Part shown: piece after piece, positions 25,457-34,832 of the stretch
Layout: every line of letters begins with the position of its first letter
Numbering within the stretch: position 1 is the stretch's first letter
DNA from: DASWUZ01 sp036401375
GTDB lineage: Bacteria; Acidobacteriota; Terriglobia; Terriglobales; Acidobacteriaceae
Length of the DNA: 64,000 nucleotides
Assembly (NCBI GenBank): GCA_036401375.1
Contig: DASWVB010000004.1
Coordinates: 1-64,000, forward strand
Reading direction: 5' to 3'
The notes under the pieces: generated by a model
The model's database searches: none
The model's input: only the letters and a program-made list of their open reading frames with translations
What the model was told of the DNA's origin: nothing
Translations under genes and position numbers: made by a program

Positions 25457-26986
25457 ATGAAAACATCCGCTCTGGCACTAGTGGCAGTCCTGGGCTTGCC
25501 AGCCTACCTTGCATACGCTCAGACCTCAGACACGCTGACTATCAACCCAACGGCGACACCATATCAGGCAATCCCATCTGATTTTGCAGGTATCTCGATC
25601 GATCACAACGAAGGAGCTACAGAGCTCGGTCCCGTCTATTACCAGTTGTTCAACAACCTCATCAATGCCTCGGGAAGCACGATGTTCCTCCGCATTGAAG
25701 GAGACGGTGCTATGGCGCCGAACAACACAAGCCCTGCCCCGTACTACAACAACTGCAAGACTGCGGGTGGAACCCTGCAGCAACCCCAAAGCGCGTTAAT
25801 TCCACCTGTTAAGATCCTGTTACAAAATGTAAATGTTAAGGTCACGCTCGGTATAGATATGGCGTGCGCCCAGGTCACAGGTATGAATTGGGCAAAAGCC
25901 GAAGCTCTCGCCTACTACAACGGTCTTGGCTACACGTTGTATCAGAAAGTTGCCGCGCTTGAATTGGGAAACGAGCCTGACAACTATCCCTCTCAGGGTT
26001 TTCGCGACTCGCACTACACCTTTAGCGGCGCAGGTGATTCGTACCTAAGCGATTGGAACACCTGGATCCAGAACATAGGGAATACGCCGTCAGGCGTTAA
26101 GTACATGGGCCCGAGTGCCGCAGGGTCGAGCTATGGCATACCACCGGGCGCAACAATCGTGAGCCAGCACAACTATCCCCTGCCAAAACTTCCGCTCTGC
26201 GCTGACGGTCAGACCGTGGGGTGCGACGCTGTCGATCTCCTTCTGCAGGACTCCTCAGTACGCGGCAAGGATGTCGGGCCAATGCTTTATCAAACTCATC
26301 TTGCCAATGCTCATGCTGCAGGCCTCAAATATCGCATGGCAGAATTCAACGATATAGGTGGTGGTGGCGAGCCGGGACTCAGCGATACCTTCCAATCGGC
26401 TCTGTGGCTTCTTGACACGGAATTCGAATATGCGTCCCTGGGTTACGACGGAACTAACATTCACACGGGTAACTATGTAGATTACAGCTTGTGGGAGATT
26501 AAGAACACCAAGCTATATTCGACCTATCCGAAGTATTACGGGCTCCTAGCCTTTCAGATGGCGGGTGGACATGGGGCCAAACTGATTCAACCTACAAGCG
26601 ACGTCAAGTCGCAAGGTTCCAATACTTACTTCGTGGACTGGGTGACGATCGACTCGAATAAGCACGTCCACGTCGTCATTATCAACAAGGATGAGAATAA
26701 CGACGAAACCACGACAGTGAACCTGCCTGGCTATAACAATGGAACGGCTACCCTTCTCGGCGCACCCGCCTTCAATTCAGGCGTGGTTTGTAATAATGGT
26801 GTCTGCACTTCTGGCGTGTTTATCGGACCCAATACGTTCGATGGATCCACAGACGGAAATCCTCTTTACTATACGTGCCCCTATGCGCAGTCAACTCAGT
26901 GCTATGAAAGCTTCACGAGTGCCAAGGGAACTTACACCGTAAATGTACCGAAAGCTACTGCGATGCTTCTGGACCTTTCGCAATAG
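25457..26986 (+). CDS. Secreted glycoside hydrolase, GH79-like (clan GH-A)
   Basis: A 509-residue exported glycosidase. A signal peptide (residues 1-21, ending AYA) leads into a TIM barrel with the acid/base Glu173 in LELGNEPDNY and the probable nucleophile Glu296 in YRMAEFNDIGGGG, the two-Glu layout of clan GH-A, followed by a C-terminal beta-domain (about 385-509). The general pattern recalls the GH79 beta-glucuronidase described from Acidobacterium capsulatum, so a plant or microbial glucuronide substrate is plausible. The gene has visibly lower GC and more AT-rich codons than its neighbours, suggesting later acquisition. The ATG has GAGG about 7 nt upstream. Confidence 0.75.
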   Translation: MKTSALALVAVLGLPAYLAYAQTSDTLTINPTATPYQAIPSDFAGISIDHNEGATELGPVYYQLFNNLINASGSTMFLRIEGDGAMAPNNTSPAPYYNNCKTAGGTLQQPQSALIPPVKILLQNVNVKVTLGIDMACAQVTGMNWAKAEALAYYNGLGYTLYQKVAALELGNEPDNYPSQGFRDSHYTFSGAGDSYLSDWNTWIQNIGNTPSGVKYMGPSAAGSSYGIPPGATIVSQHNYPLPKLPLCADGQTVGCDAVDLLLQDSSVRGKDVGPMLYQTHLANAHAAGLKYRMAEFNDIGGGGEPGLSDTFQSALWLLDTEFEYASLGYDGTNIHTGNYVDYSLWEIKNTKLYSTYPKYYGLLAFQMAGGHGAKLIQPTSDVKSQGSNTYFVDWVTIDSNKHVHVVIINKDENNDETTTVNLPGYNNGTATLLGAPAFNSGVVCNNGVCTSGVFIGPNTFDGSTDGNPLYYTCPYAQSTQCYESFTSAKGTYTVNVPKATAMLLDLSQ

Positions 26987-27209
26987 TGAAGTAGCTCCAG
27001 CTTTGAACGGCGTCGAGACAGAAAGCTTCGTAGGTCCTCTCCTTCATCGTTCCAAAGCGATTGAGGAGGCGAGTAGGAGGTCGAGGTGCCGTGGTCTTCA
27101 TTAAGAGACTACGGCAGCCCCTCCCGTCGGCTTCATCCTTGCTCACAGCCCGCGATCACGCTCCAATCTACCGCCCGACTCTGGCGCACGCGGCTCGCAC
27201 GCGCCGGAG

Positions 27210-29660
27210 TTACTGGGCTCGCAGCGCCTCGACCGGATCGATCTTCATAGCCCGCCTCGCCGTAAAAACACTGGCAAGGACGGTGAGCACCAGCAGCACA
27301 GCAGAGACTCCCAGCAACACCGTCCAGCTCCGCATGCTGCTCTCGGTCCAGCGAAAAGCAAGGTCGCTCAAACCGGCACTCAACCCGATTCCGATCGCCA
27401 TCCCCGCGCCCGCGCTTAACAAGGAAGGCCGGATAACCAGCCGCAGAATGTTAAGGCGGCTCGCCCCGAGCGCACTGCGGATTCCGATCTCGCGAGTGCG
27501 CTGCTCCACCGCGAAGGCGACGACGCTAACGAGGCCGATCGCAGCCAGCCCGAGCGCCAGCGACGAGAAGAATCCAAAGAGGGTAGAGATGAACCGCTCC
27601 CGCGCCCACACAAACTCACCCAGATACTCGTCGAGGACGTAGGACCGGGCCACCGCCTGCAGTCCGTTAAGGTCGCGCAGCGCCTCGCTGGCGGGACGTA
27701 TCATCTCATTTGGATCGCCAGAGGTGCGAATCATCATCCACGAACCCGACGAGATCACCACGCTGCACGGTACGTAGACCTGCGGCTGGGCAGGCCGATG
27801 GAGACCGTCGTTGCGGATATCGGCAGCGACCCCGACGATGGTGTACGGCTGATCGGCATCAGGAGCGAGCAGCACCCCGGGATAGTCGGGCGCCAGCTCT
27901 TTCATCCGCATCTGCCGGCCGAGTATGGCCCCCTTATGCAGGTATCTCTGCGCAAAAAGCGCGCTCACTACTGCCACGTGCGCTCCTCTCAGCACTTCAG
28001 AACGGGTGATCGCCCTGCCCTGGAGCAGAGGGATCTTCAGAACGGAGAAGTAGTCAGAACTGACCAGGTAGACACCGGACTTGTTGGCCGCGCCCGACTG
28101 GCCGCCTGACACATCCACCTGCTGCACCCAGTTCCCGTCCGGAGGGACAGCGCTTTCGACCGCGGCACCCTCGGATCGAGGAAGTGTCGCGAGCTTTTGC
28201 AGGGTTGCGTCCTGGTAATTGACCCGCGCCTGCCAGCTCTCGTAGCCGTGTTCCGGCAGACGGAGGAGCAGCAGAAGCACGCGATGCGGGTTAAACCCGA
28301 GGTCTGCCCTGTAAGCTTCAAGGAAATGGCGTATGGCCGCTCCCGACGCGGCAAGCAGCAGTACGGTCACCGCAATCTGACCGGTGAGCAGGGCGGAGCG
28401 GGCGCGTCTTCCAGAGGTGCTCGTGCTGCTCTTAGTGCCTGTCGCCTGGATGGTCTGATACACCTGCGGTCGCGACAGCTGCAATGCGGGCCACAGCCCG
28501 GCGAGCAGTCCAGTCGCGACCGACACGGCGGCACTGAAGAGTACTACCGGCACATTGATTCCGATCGATACCTCGTGCGGTATCGAATACTCCGGAATCA
28601 GCGCCACGATGAGATGAACGGCCCCGTACGCAAGGGCGATCCCCGCGACTCCGCCGCTCACCGACAGCAGCACCGTCTCAGTAAGCAGCTGACGCACGAT
28701 GCGTCCGCGCGTCGCGCCCAGCGCCGACCTCATGGAGAGCTCGTACTCCCGGGCCGCGCCTCGGGCCAGCATAAGGATCGACACATTGCCGCAGCCGATG
28801 AGCAGCAGAAAAGCCACCGCAACAAACAGCGTCAGCAGCGTCCCTTTAAACTGACCGAGCAGGTAATCGTTGAGCGACTCAAGCTCGATGCGGAAACCAT
28901 CATGAGGGAAGGCCTGCGGATGATCGTGAGCGATCTGCCGTACTGTGCTCTCCATCTCGCTCTTCGCGACCTCCATCGTGGTTGCGGGGGGCACACGAAA
29001 CATCGGCTGCAGGAGACTCTGCGGGTCGAGGTCGGCAGGCAACGGCAGGTAGACCTCGGCGTCGAGCCACGTCATCCGTGGCCCCATCACCCCGATCACG
29101 GTATAGGTCCGATGGTCGAGCTGCAGCGGTCTCCCGATCACTCCAGGATCGGCAGCAAAATGCCCCTTCCAGAACAGGTAGCTGATGACGGCGACGGGCT
29201 GCGGGGCTGTGCCCTCGGGCGCGTCGGAGACAGTAAAGACCCGCCCCAGCAATGGCCTCACGTCAAGGAACTGCAGCATGTTCCCGGTACCCTCCGCGGC
29301 GTGGATCGACTCCGGAACGTCTCCACCGGTAACCAGCTTGCTGACCAGCCGGTCGCCCATCACGCTGGTCCGCGAGCCAGCGACGGAGTGGGTCTGCCTC
29401 AGCAGATCGATCTCGCTCTGCGTGAACTGCGCGTCCTGCTTACCGCCGGTCTTGTCCACGACAGACATCGCCGCGATGTGGGCTGCATCGTGGTAGGGGT
29501 AGGGATCGACGAGCACCGCATACAAGACGCTGTAAACGGCGGCCGTGGCGCCGATGCCGAGCGCCATCGAGAGGATTGCCGTGGCTGCATAGACGGGATG
29601 CCTGCGCAACTGGCGGAGAGCGAAACCAAGATCTCGAGCTGAACTCCTCATGATCGGCAT
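27210..29660 (-). CDS. Orphan MacB/FtsX-like duplicated ABC permease (ADOP family)
   Basis: An 816-residue membrane protein with two MacB-like halves. Each has one N-terminal or central transmembrane helix, a MacB_PCD periplasmic domain, and an FtsX block of three helices: LTLFVAVAFLLLIGCGNVSI plus LLTETVLLSVSGGVAGIAL in the first half, and SSLALGLAAIGLVSVVAFAV plus EIGIRSALGASRLNILRLVI in the second. No ATPase gene is adjacent, which fits the 'acidobacterial duplicated orphan permease' type. The N-terminus DLGFALRQLRRHPVYAATA is family-typical. The start is the ATG at 29660 or the in-frame ATG at 29651. Function (efflux or sensing) unknown. Confidence 0.9.
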   Translation of the reverse strand: MPIMRSSARDLGFALRQLRRHPVYAATAILSMALGIGATAAVYSVLYAVLVDPYPYHDAAHIAAMSVVDKTGGKQDAQFTQSEIDLLRQTHSVAGSRTSVMGDRLVSKLVTGGDVPESIHAAEGTGNMLQFLDVRPLLGRVFTVSDAPEGTAPQPVAVISYLFWKGHFAADPGVIGRPLQLDHRTYTVIGVMGPRMTWLDAEVYLPLPADLDPQSLLQPMFRVPPATTMEVAKSEMESTVRQIAHDHPQAFPHDGFRIELESLNDYLLGQFKGTLLTLFVAVAFLLLIGCGNVSILMLARGAAREYELSMRSALGATRGRIVRQLLTETVLLSVSGGVAGIALAYGAVHLIVALIPEYSIPHEVSIGINVPVVLFSAAVSVATGLLAGLWPALQLSRPQVYQTIQATGTKSSTSTSGRRARSALLTGQIAVTVLLLAASGAAIRHFLEAYRADLGFNPHRVLLLLLRLPEHGYESWQARVNYQDATLQKLATLPRSEGAAVESAVPPDGNWVQQVDVSGGQSGAANKSGVYLVSSDYFSVLKIPLLQGRAITRSEVLRGAHVAVVSALFAQRYLHKGAILGRQMRMKELAPDYPGVLLAPDADQPYTIVGVAADIRNDGLHRPAQPQVYVPCSVVISSGSWMMIRTSGDPNEMIRPASEALRDLNGLQAVARSYVLDEYLGEFVWARERFISTLFGFFSSLALGLAAIGLVSVVAFAVEQRTREIGIRSALGASRLNILRLVIRPSLLSAGAGMAIGIGLSAGLSDLAFRWTESSMRSWTVLLGVSAVLLVLTVLASVFTARRAMKIDPVEALRAQ

Positions 29661-29790
29661 CTCGGAAAAAACCTCGCGGGAAAAGCAGCAATCCAGACGC
29701 CAACACCGGACGGCCCAGACCGGGCCTAAGTTCAACAATTAGAATCACCGGTTCGCGCAAGGCTCCCGGCTTCTGTCCGGCCGCGACATC

Positions 29791-29812
29791 GAGTGTCCGC
29801 TAACGGACACTC
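29791..29812. promoter_or_regulatory. Perfect 9-bp inverted repeat between the divergent permease and valS genes
   Basis: GAGTGTCCG, loop CTAA, CGGACACTC. It lies 60 bp before the valS ATG and 130 bp upstream of the permease start, so it could be an operator or a leader hairpin. It is not followed by a T-run on either strand, which argues against a terminator. Confidence 0.5.
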
Positions 29813-29874
29813 CGCCTGGGCACGGGCCCCTGGAGAGACGAGCCACCTATGCTAACCTCAAAGGTTGACGACCC

Positions 29875-32826
29875 ATGCCTCAAGACCTCCCCAAAGCCTA
29901 TGATCCTGCTGCCATTGAGGACCACTGGGCAGAGTACTGGGTCCGCGAACGAATCTTCGAGCTAGCCCCGCAGCCGGCCATTCCGCCTGAGTCTTCGAAC
30001 GTTGATCCTTCCCCCGACTCTGCCCCCGAATCGCCCGGCACTCAGCCTCGCGGCGACGGCGCCCTCGACGGCCAGGCCAACTCCCCGGCGCAGCGCAACT
30101 TCACCATGCTGCTGCCGCCGCCTAACGTGACCGGCCGCCTCCACATGGGGCACATGCTCAACCAGACAGAGATGGATATCCTCACCCGCTGGCACCGCAT
30201 GTCTGGCGACCGGGCACTCTGGATTCCCGGCACCGACCACGCCTCGATCGCGACCCAGATGATGGTCGAGCGCCAGCTGGCCACCGAGGGCCTCAGCCGC
30301 CACGACCTGGGCCGCGAGGCCTTCGTCGAACGCGCCTGGAAGTGGAAGCAGCACTACGGCGGCGCCATCCTCGAGCAGATGAAGAGGCTCGGCGTCAGCG
30401 TCGACTGGTCGCGCCTCTACTTCACCATGGACGAGCGTCTGAACGTCGCCGTCCGCGAGGCCTTCGTACGCCTCTATGAACAGGGGCTGATCTACCGCGG
30501 CGCCTACATCGTCAACTGGTGCCCGCGATGCCAGACTGCCATCTCCGACCTTGAAGTGGTCCACGAGGAGCAGGCCGGCAAGCTGTACGAATTCAGCTAT
30601 CCGGTCGAGGGCGAGCCGGGCAGCTTCCTGAACATCGCCACCACCCGCCCCGAGACCATGCTCGGCGACGTAGCCGTGGCCGTTCATCCCGACGACGAAC
30701 GCTACACCCACCTGCACGGCCGGCACCTCCTGCTGCCGCTCAGCGGCGGCCCAGGGGATCACTCCACCAACCGCCGCATCCCCGTCATCACCGACGCATG
30801 GGTCAGCCGCGACTTCGGTACGGGAGCGGTCAAGGTCACCCCCGCGCACGACCCTAACGACTTCGCCCTAGGCAAGCGCCACAACCTGCCCTCGATCACG
30901 GTGCTCGACGAGTCAGCCCACATGACTGCCGCAGCCGGAGCCTACGCGGGCCTGGACCGCTATGAAGCCCGCGCCCGCGTCGTGGCCGACCTCGACGCGC
31001 TCGGCCTCGTCGTCTCGATCAAGGACCACCTCAACTCCATTGGAAAATGCGATCGCTGCGGCACCGTCGTCGAGCCCCTGCTTTCGACCCAGTGGTTCCT
31101 CAAGATTCAGCCCCTCGCCGACAAGGCCATCCAGGCCGTCGAGGAGGGGCACATCCGCTTCACCCCTGAGCAGTACTCCAAGACCTACTTCCAGTGGATG
31201 AGGAACATCTACGACTGGTGCATCTCGCGCCAGCTGTGGTGGGGCCAGCGCATACCCGCCTGGTTCTGCGACTCCTGCCACGAGATCACCGTCTCGCGCC
31301 AGGACCCCTCGGCCTGCTCGCACTGCGGCAGCGCCGCCCTCACCCAGGAGAAGGATGTCCTCGACACCTGGTTCTCATCCGGCCTGCTGCCCTTCACCCT
31401 GTTCGGCTGGCCTGAGCACACGACGGCCATGGACAGACTTTACCCCACGCAGCTGCTCATCACCGGCTTCGACATCCTCTTCTTCTGGGTCGCGCGCATG
31501 ATCATGCTGAGCTGCCACTTCATGCTTGACGTGCCCATGCCTGACGGATCGGCCCGCACCCTCGCCGACGCCGTCCCCTTCCGCGAGGTTTATATCCACG
31601 CGCTGGTGCGCGCCGCCAACCGCGAGAAGATGTCGAAGACCAAGGGCAACGTCATCGACCCCATCGGGATCGTGGAGCGATTCGGCACCGACGCGGTGCG
31701 CTTTACGCTCGCCTCAATGGCCTCCCCCGGCACCGATATCGCCTTCTCTGAAGCGCGCACCGAAGGCTATCGCGCCTTTGCCAACAAGATCTGGAACGCC
31801 GCCCGCTTTATCTTTATGAACGTAGAGCGGGCCAAAGAAGCCGGCATCCCGGTAGACCTCTCAGAGTTGGCTGCATCGTCGGAGTTAAAACCGGGTGCAT
31901 TGGCTTCATCGGCGGAGTCAAAGCCGGGTGCCCCATCCATCGCGTCCTCTGCGATGAGTGGGAGTGAATCAGCTCCCCCACCCCGTCTAACTTCCATTGA
32001 ATCTCGCTGGATACAATCGCGATTCAACCAGACCGCAGCCGATGTCAACCAGGCCCTCAAAGACTACCGCTTCGATGAAGCAGCTAACCTGATCTACCAG
32101 TTCTTCTGGGGAGAGTTCTGCGACTGGTACCTCGAGATCGTGAAGCTCCGCCTCGACTTCACCGACAGAGCCGACAAGCAGGCAACCGCCGCAGCCCTCA
32201 ACACGCTGCTGGAGGTCTTTGAAGCCGCCCTCCGCCTGCTCTCGCCCTTCATGCCCTTCCTCACCGAGGAGATCTGGCACGCCTTCTACAACAACAATCC
32301 TCCCGCCAGATCGATAGCTCTGACCCGCTACCCCCAGCCGATGCCCGAACTCATCTGCCCCAACATCGATAGCGAGATGACCATCCTCCAGGACCTCATC
32401 ACCGCCGTGCGCACCGCTCGCAAAGAAGCCGGCGTCGAAGAAAAGGCCGTTGTCCCGATCCTTATGCGCGCGGCCGCCGACGAGCGTGAGCTCTTCGAAT
32501 CGAATCACGACATTATCAGCAAACTCGCACGCGTCTCGACCCTCGACTTCCCCAACACTATGCCCGAGGGCGCACGCTCCAACCCCAGCTTTGATGTAGC
32601 GATCGTCTACAAACGCACTGTGGACATCCCAGCGGAGCGCGATCGCCTCACCAAGGAAGTGGCGCGCTACGAAAAAGAACAGACCAACGCCCAGCGTCAG
32701 CTAGCCAACGAGAGCTTCCTCGCCAAGGCCCCGGCCCCGGTCATCGAAGGCATTCGCCGACGCGCCGCCGAGCTCATCGTCCTGCTCGAGAAGACCCGCA
32801 GCGCTCTCGATAGTTTGAATACGTAA
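29875..32826 (+). CDS. valS: Valyl-tRNA synthetase with lineage-specific inserts
   Basis: A 983-residue class I synthetase. The HIGH motif is PPPNVTGRLHMGHML, the editing (CP1) domain contains TTRPETMLGDVAVAVHP and DFGTGAVKVTPAHDPNDF, the KMSKS motif is REKMSKTKGNVIDP, and the C-terminal coiled coil ends the protein. Two low-complexity inserts are unusual: one near residues 36-73 (Pro/Ser-rich, between the N-terminal helix and the catalytic domain) and one near residues 662-703 before the anticodon-binding domain, whose DNA contains an intergenic-type repeat (31924-31967). Both keep the frame. nadC follows after 17 bp and is likely co-transcribed. Confidence 0.97.
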   Translation: MPQDLPKAYDPAAIEDHWAEYWVRERIFELAPQPAIPPESSNVDPSPDSAPESPGTQPRGDGALDGQANSPAQRNFTMLLPPPNVTGRLHMGHMLNQTEMDILTRWHRMSGDRALWIPGTDHASIATQMMVERQLATEGLSRHDLGREAFVERAWKWKQHYGGAILEQMKRLGVSVDWSRLYFTMDERLNVAVREAFVRLYEQGLIYRGAYIVNWCPRCQTAISDLEVVHEEQAGKLYEFSYPVEGEPGSFLNIATTRPETMLGDVAVAVHPDDERYTHLHGRHLLLPLSGGPGDHSTNRRIPVITDAWVSRDFGTGAVKVTPAHDPNDFALGKRHNLPSITVLDESAHMTAAAGAYAGLDRYEARARVVADLDALGLVVSIKDHLNSIGKCDRCGTVVEPLLSTQWFLKIQPLADKAIQAVEEGHIRFTPEQYSKTYFQWMRNIYDWCISRQLWWGQRIPAWFCDSCHEITVSRQDPSACSHCGSAALTQEKDVLDTWFSSGLLPFTLFGWPEHTTAMDRLYPTQLLITGFDILFFWVARMIMLSCHFMLDVPMPDGSARTLADAVPFREVYIHALVRAANREKMSKTKGNVIDPIGIVERFGTDAVRFTLASMASPGTDIAFSEARTEGYRAFANKIWNAARFIFMNVERAKEAGIPVDLSELAASSELKPGALASSAESKPGAPSIASSAMSGSESAPPPRLTSIESRWIQSRFNQTAADVNQALKDYRFDEAANLIYQFFWGEFCDWYLEIVKLRLDFTDRADKQATAAALNTLLEVFEAALRLLSPFMPFLTEEIWHAFYNNNPPARSIALTRYPQPMPELICPNIDSEMTILQDLITAVRTARKEAGVEEKAVVPILMRAAADERELFESNHDIISKLARVSTLDFPNTMPEGARSNPSFDVAIVYKRTVDIPAERDRLTKEVARYEKEQTNAQRQLANESFLAKAPAPVIEGIRRRAAELIVLLEKTRSALDSLNT
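31924..31967 (+). repeat. CGGGTGCCCCAT-type hairpin repeat inside valS
   Basis: This copy starts CCGGGTGCCCCAT and ends GCGATGAGTGGGAGTGA; its two halves pair over about 12 bp with one mismatch and one G-T pair. A diverged partial copy (AAACCGGGTGCATTGG, 31888-31904) precedes it. It is translated as KPGAPSIASSAMSGSE within the second insert of ValS. The same 12-bp core occurs in two intergenic regions, at 33779 and 40997. Confidence 0.7.
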
Positions 32827-32843
32827 CAGCAAAAGAGATAATC

Positions 32844-33728
32844 ATGGATTGGAAGACAAAGCGCATCGAAAGCATCCTCGAGCAGGCGCTGATCGAAGAC
32901 AAGGCGACGGGCGACCTGACCACCGCCATTACCATCGACCCGAAGCTGCGCGCCTCCGGTACCGTCATCGCCAAGCAGGATTGCATCGTCGCCGGCCTCG
33001 GCGCGATCCCCGTTTTCCTCGACATCTTTGCCCGTCTGGATAAACGTAGCAGCGGCCGATACGAGGTCATCAGTCACCCCGAGATGTTCGACGGCGTGCG
33101 GGTCAAAAAGGGCCAGGCGCTCGCCGTGATCCGCTCGAACGCGCGCGTGATCCTCGCCTGCGAACGCGTCATCCTCAACCTGTTGCAGCACCTCAGCGGA
33201 GTGGCCACCGTCACCCGCCGCTACGTCGACGAGATCAAGGGCACCGGCGCCGCCATCCTCGACACCCGCAAGACCGTCCCCGGCATGCGCCTGCTCGATA
33301 AATACGCGGTGCGCTGCGGAGGAGGAGAGAACCACCGCCTCGATCTCTCCGACGGCATTCTCATCAAGAACAACCACATCTCGCTAGGCGGCGGCGTCCA
33401 GGCTGTGCTCGCCCACGCGCTCGCCAGCCGCAAGCAGGGTCAGACTGTGCAGGTCGAGGTCCGCACCTTTGAGGAGCTCGAACAAGCCCTCGCAAGCGGA
33501 GCCGAATCTCTCCTGCTCGACAACATGACTCCGGCCCAGATCAAAAGGGCCGTAAAGATGGTCCGCGACAGCGGCTCCAACATCCCCCTCGAGGCCTCTG
33601 GCGGGATTGTTCTCGAAAACGTCCGCAAGTACGCGCTCGCCGGCGTCAACTTCATTTCGGTTGGAGCCCTGACCCACTCCGCCAACGCCGTAGATCTGAG
33701 CATGCGCATCACCGCCGAAATCTACTAA
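32844..33728 (+). CDS. nadC: Nicotinate-nucleotide pyrophosphorylase (carboxylating)
   Basis: A 294-residue quinolinate phosphoribosyltransferase, which makes nicotinate mononucleotide from quinolinate and PRPP in NAD synthesis. Family motifs are EDKATGDLTT, RVILNLLQHLSGVAT, LDTRKTVPGMRLLDKYAV (PRPP and quinolinate contacts), GGGENHRLDLSDGILIKNNH and the C-terminal EASGGIVLENVRKYALAGV. The length is standard. It follows valS by 17 bp. nadA and nadB are not in the window. Confidence 0.96.
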   Translation: MDWKTKRIESILEQALIEDKATGDLTTAITIDPKLRASGTVIAKQDCIVAGLGAIPVFLDIFARLDKRSSGRYEVISHPEMFDGVRVKKGQALAVIRSNARVILACERVILNLLQHLSGVATVTRRYVDEIKGTGAAILDTRKTVPGMRLLDKYAVRCGGGENHRLDLSDGILIKNNHISLGGGVQAVLAHALASRKQGQTVQVEVRTFEELEQALASGAESLLLDNMTPAQIKRAVKMVRDSGSNIPLEASGGIVLENVRKYALAGVNFISVGALTHSANAVDLSMRITAEIY

Positions 33729-33778
33729 CCCATGTCGCATTCCCATGCCCCCGCGCAAATCTTCACGCCATCCAAAAG

Positions 33779-33812
33779 CGGGTGCCCCATGTCTCGCACC
33801 TGAGACATGGGT
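33779..33812. repeat. CGGGTGCCCCAT-type hairpin repeat between nadC and birA
   Basis: The core CGGGTGCCCCAT is followed by a perfect 10-bp stem, CCCATGTCTC (33786-33795) and GAGACATGGG (33802-33811), with loop GCACCT and a short T-run after it. It may act as a transcription terminator or attenuator after nadC, but its core matches copies at 31925 and 40997, so it is also a dispersed repeat. Confidence 0.7.
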
Positions 33813-33849
33813 TTGACCAGCTCCCGATCCTACCCTGACCCCACCTACC

Positions 33850-34731
33850 ATGAACTATCAAATCCAACACGCTTCGCCAGCAGACGCTGAAGTCGAGCCC
33901 TACGACCTCACCGCCCTGAACGCCAACCTATCAGGCACCCCATACCAGAACAAATTCCACTACTACCCAACCATCCCCTCGACCAACACCCACGCCATGC
34001 AGCAAGCCGCCGCAGGCGCGCCCGAATACACCGTCTACTTCGCCGACGAACAGACCGCGGGCCGCGGACGAGGCGGCCACACCTGGCACTCCGCACCCGG
34101 CTCGGGCCTCTACGTCAGCGTCCTCCTGCGCCCCCGCATCGTACCTGCCGACGCGCTCTGGCTCTCACTCGCCGCCGGTCTGGCGGTTCGCGAAGCGGTC
34201 CTCCAGCTCACGGCCATCCTCATCCCTCCACTCGCCACTCCACTTGCACCAGACCTGCGCTGGCCGAACGACCTGCTCCTCGGCACCCGCAAATTCTGCG
34301 GCATCCTTACTGAACTGCACGCCGAAGCCACCCGCGTCCGCCACGTCGTCATCGGCATCGGTATCAACGTCCACCAGCAGAGCTTTCCGCCTGAGCTCTC
34401 CGCCCTCGCAACCTCGCTGCACATCGAGACTGGCCGCTCGTGGCCGCGCCAGCAGATCCTCGTCGCGCTGCTCAAATCGCTTCACAATCAGACCGCCCCA
34501 CTCAGCGAACCAGATGCCGCACCAGCGGCGAGACTCGACCTGATCGAGCGCGTCGAAGCCGCCTCCACCTGGATACGCAATAAGCAGGTCATCGTCGGCG
34601 AGGGTAGTGCGGAAGGTCCCTTCCGCGGCACCACCGCCGGCCTCGACGAGCGCGGCTTCCTGCTCGTCGATACTCCATCCGGCCTGAGGACCGTGCTCTC
34701 CGGCGGAGTCCGCGCAGCGCCACCCCAATAG
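33850..34731 (+). CDS. birA: Biotin--[acetyl-CoA-carboxylase] ligase
   Basis: A 293-residue biotin protein ligase without an N-terminal DNA-binding domain. The biotinoyl-AMP site is GRGRGGHTWHSAPGSGLYVS (about residues 73-92), preceded by YYPTIPSTNTHAM, and RWPNDLLLGTRKFCGILTEL plus VIGIGINVHQ complete the catalytic core; a small C-terminal SH3-like domain ends in FLLVDTPSGLRTVLSGG. It attaches biotin to the carboxyl carrier protein of acetyl-CoA carboxylase. Lacking the winged helix, it should not regulate transcription. There is a 121-bp gap with a hairpin repeat after nadC. Confidence 0.95.
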   Translation: MNYQIQHASPADAEVEPYDLTALNANLSGTPYQNKFHYYPTIPSTNTHAMQQAAAGAPEYTVYFADEQTAGRGRGGHTWHSAPGSGLYVSVLLRPRIVPADALWLSLAAGLAVREAVLQLTAILIPPLATPLAPDLRWPNDLLLGTRKFCGILTELHAEATRVRHVVIGIGINVHQQSFPPELSALATSLHIETGRSWPRQQILVALLKSLHNQTAPLSEPDAAPAARLDLIERVEAASTWIRNKQVIVGEGSAEGPFRGTTAGLDERGFLLVDTPSGLRTVLSGGVRAAPPQ

Positions 34732-34832
34732 CCGCGCATAAGAGAGCCGGGCGCAGCGGCCCGACAACGCAGCCGCCAACAGCACTCGATAAGCCGTACA
34801 ACCCTGAAACGTAAGAACGTAAAATCAAAAGC

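Noticed and set aside
28197..29642. Long plus-strand open frame (481 codons) opposite the orphan permease
   Set aside because: Composition typical of antisense GC-rich DNA and no recognisable domain; the permease reading is certain.
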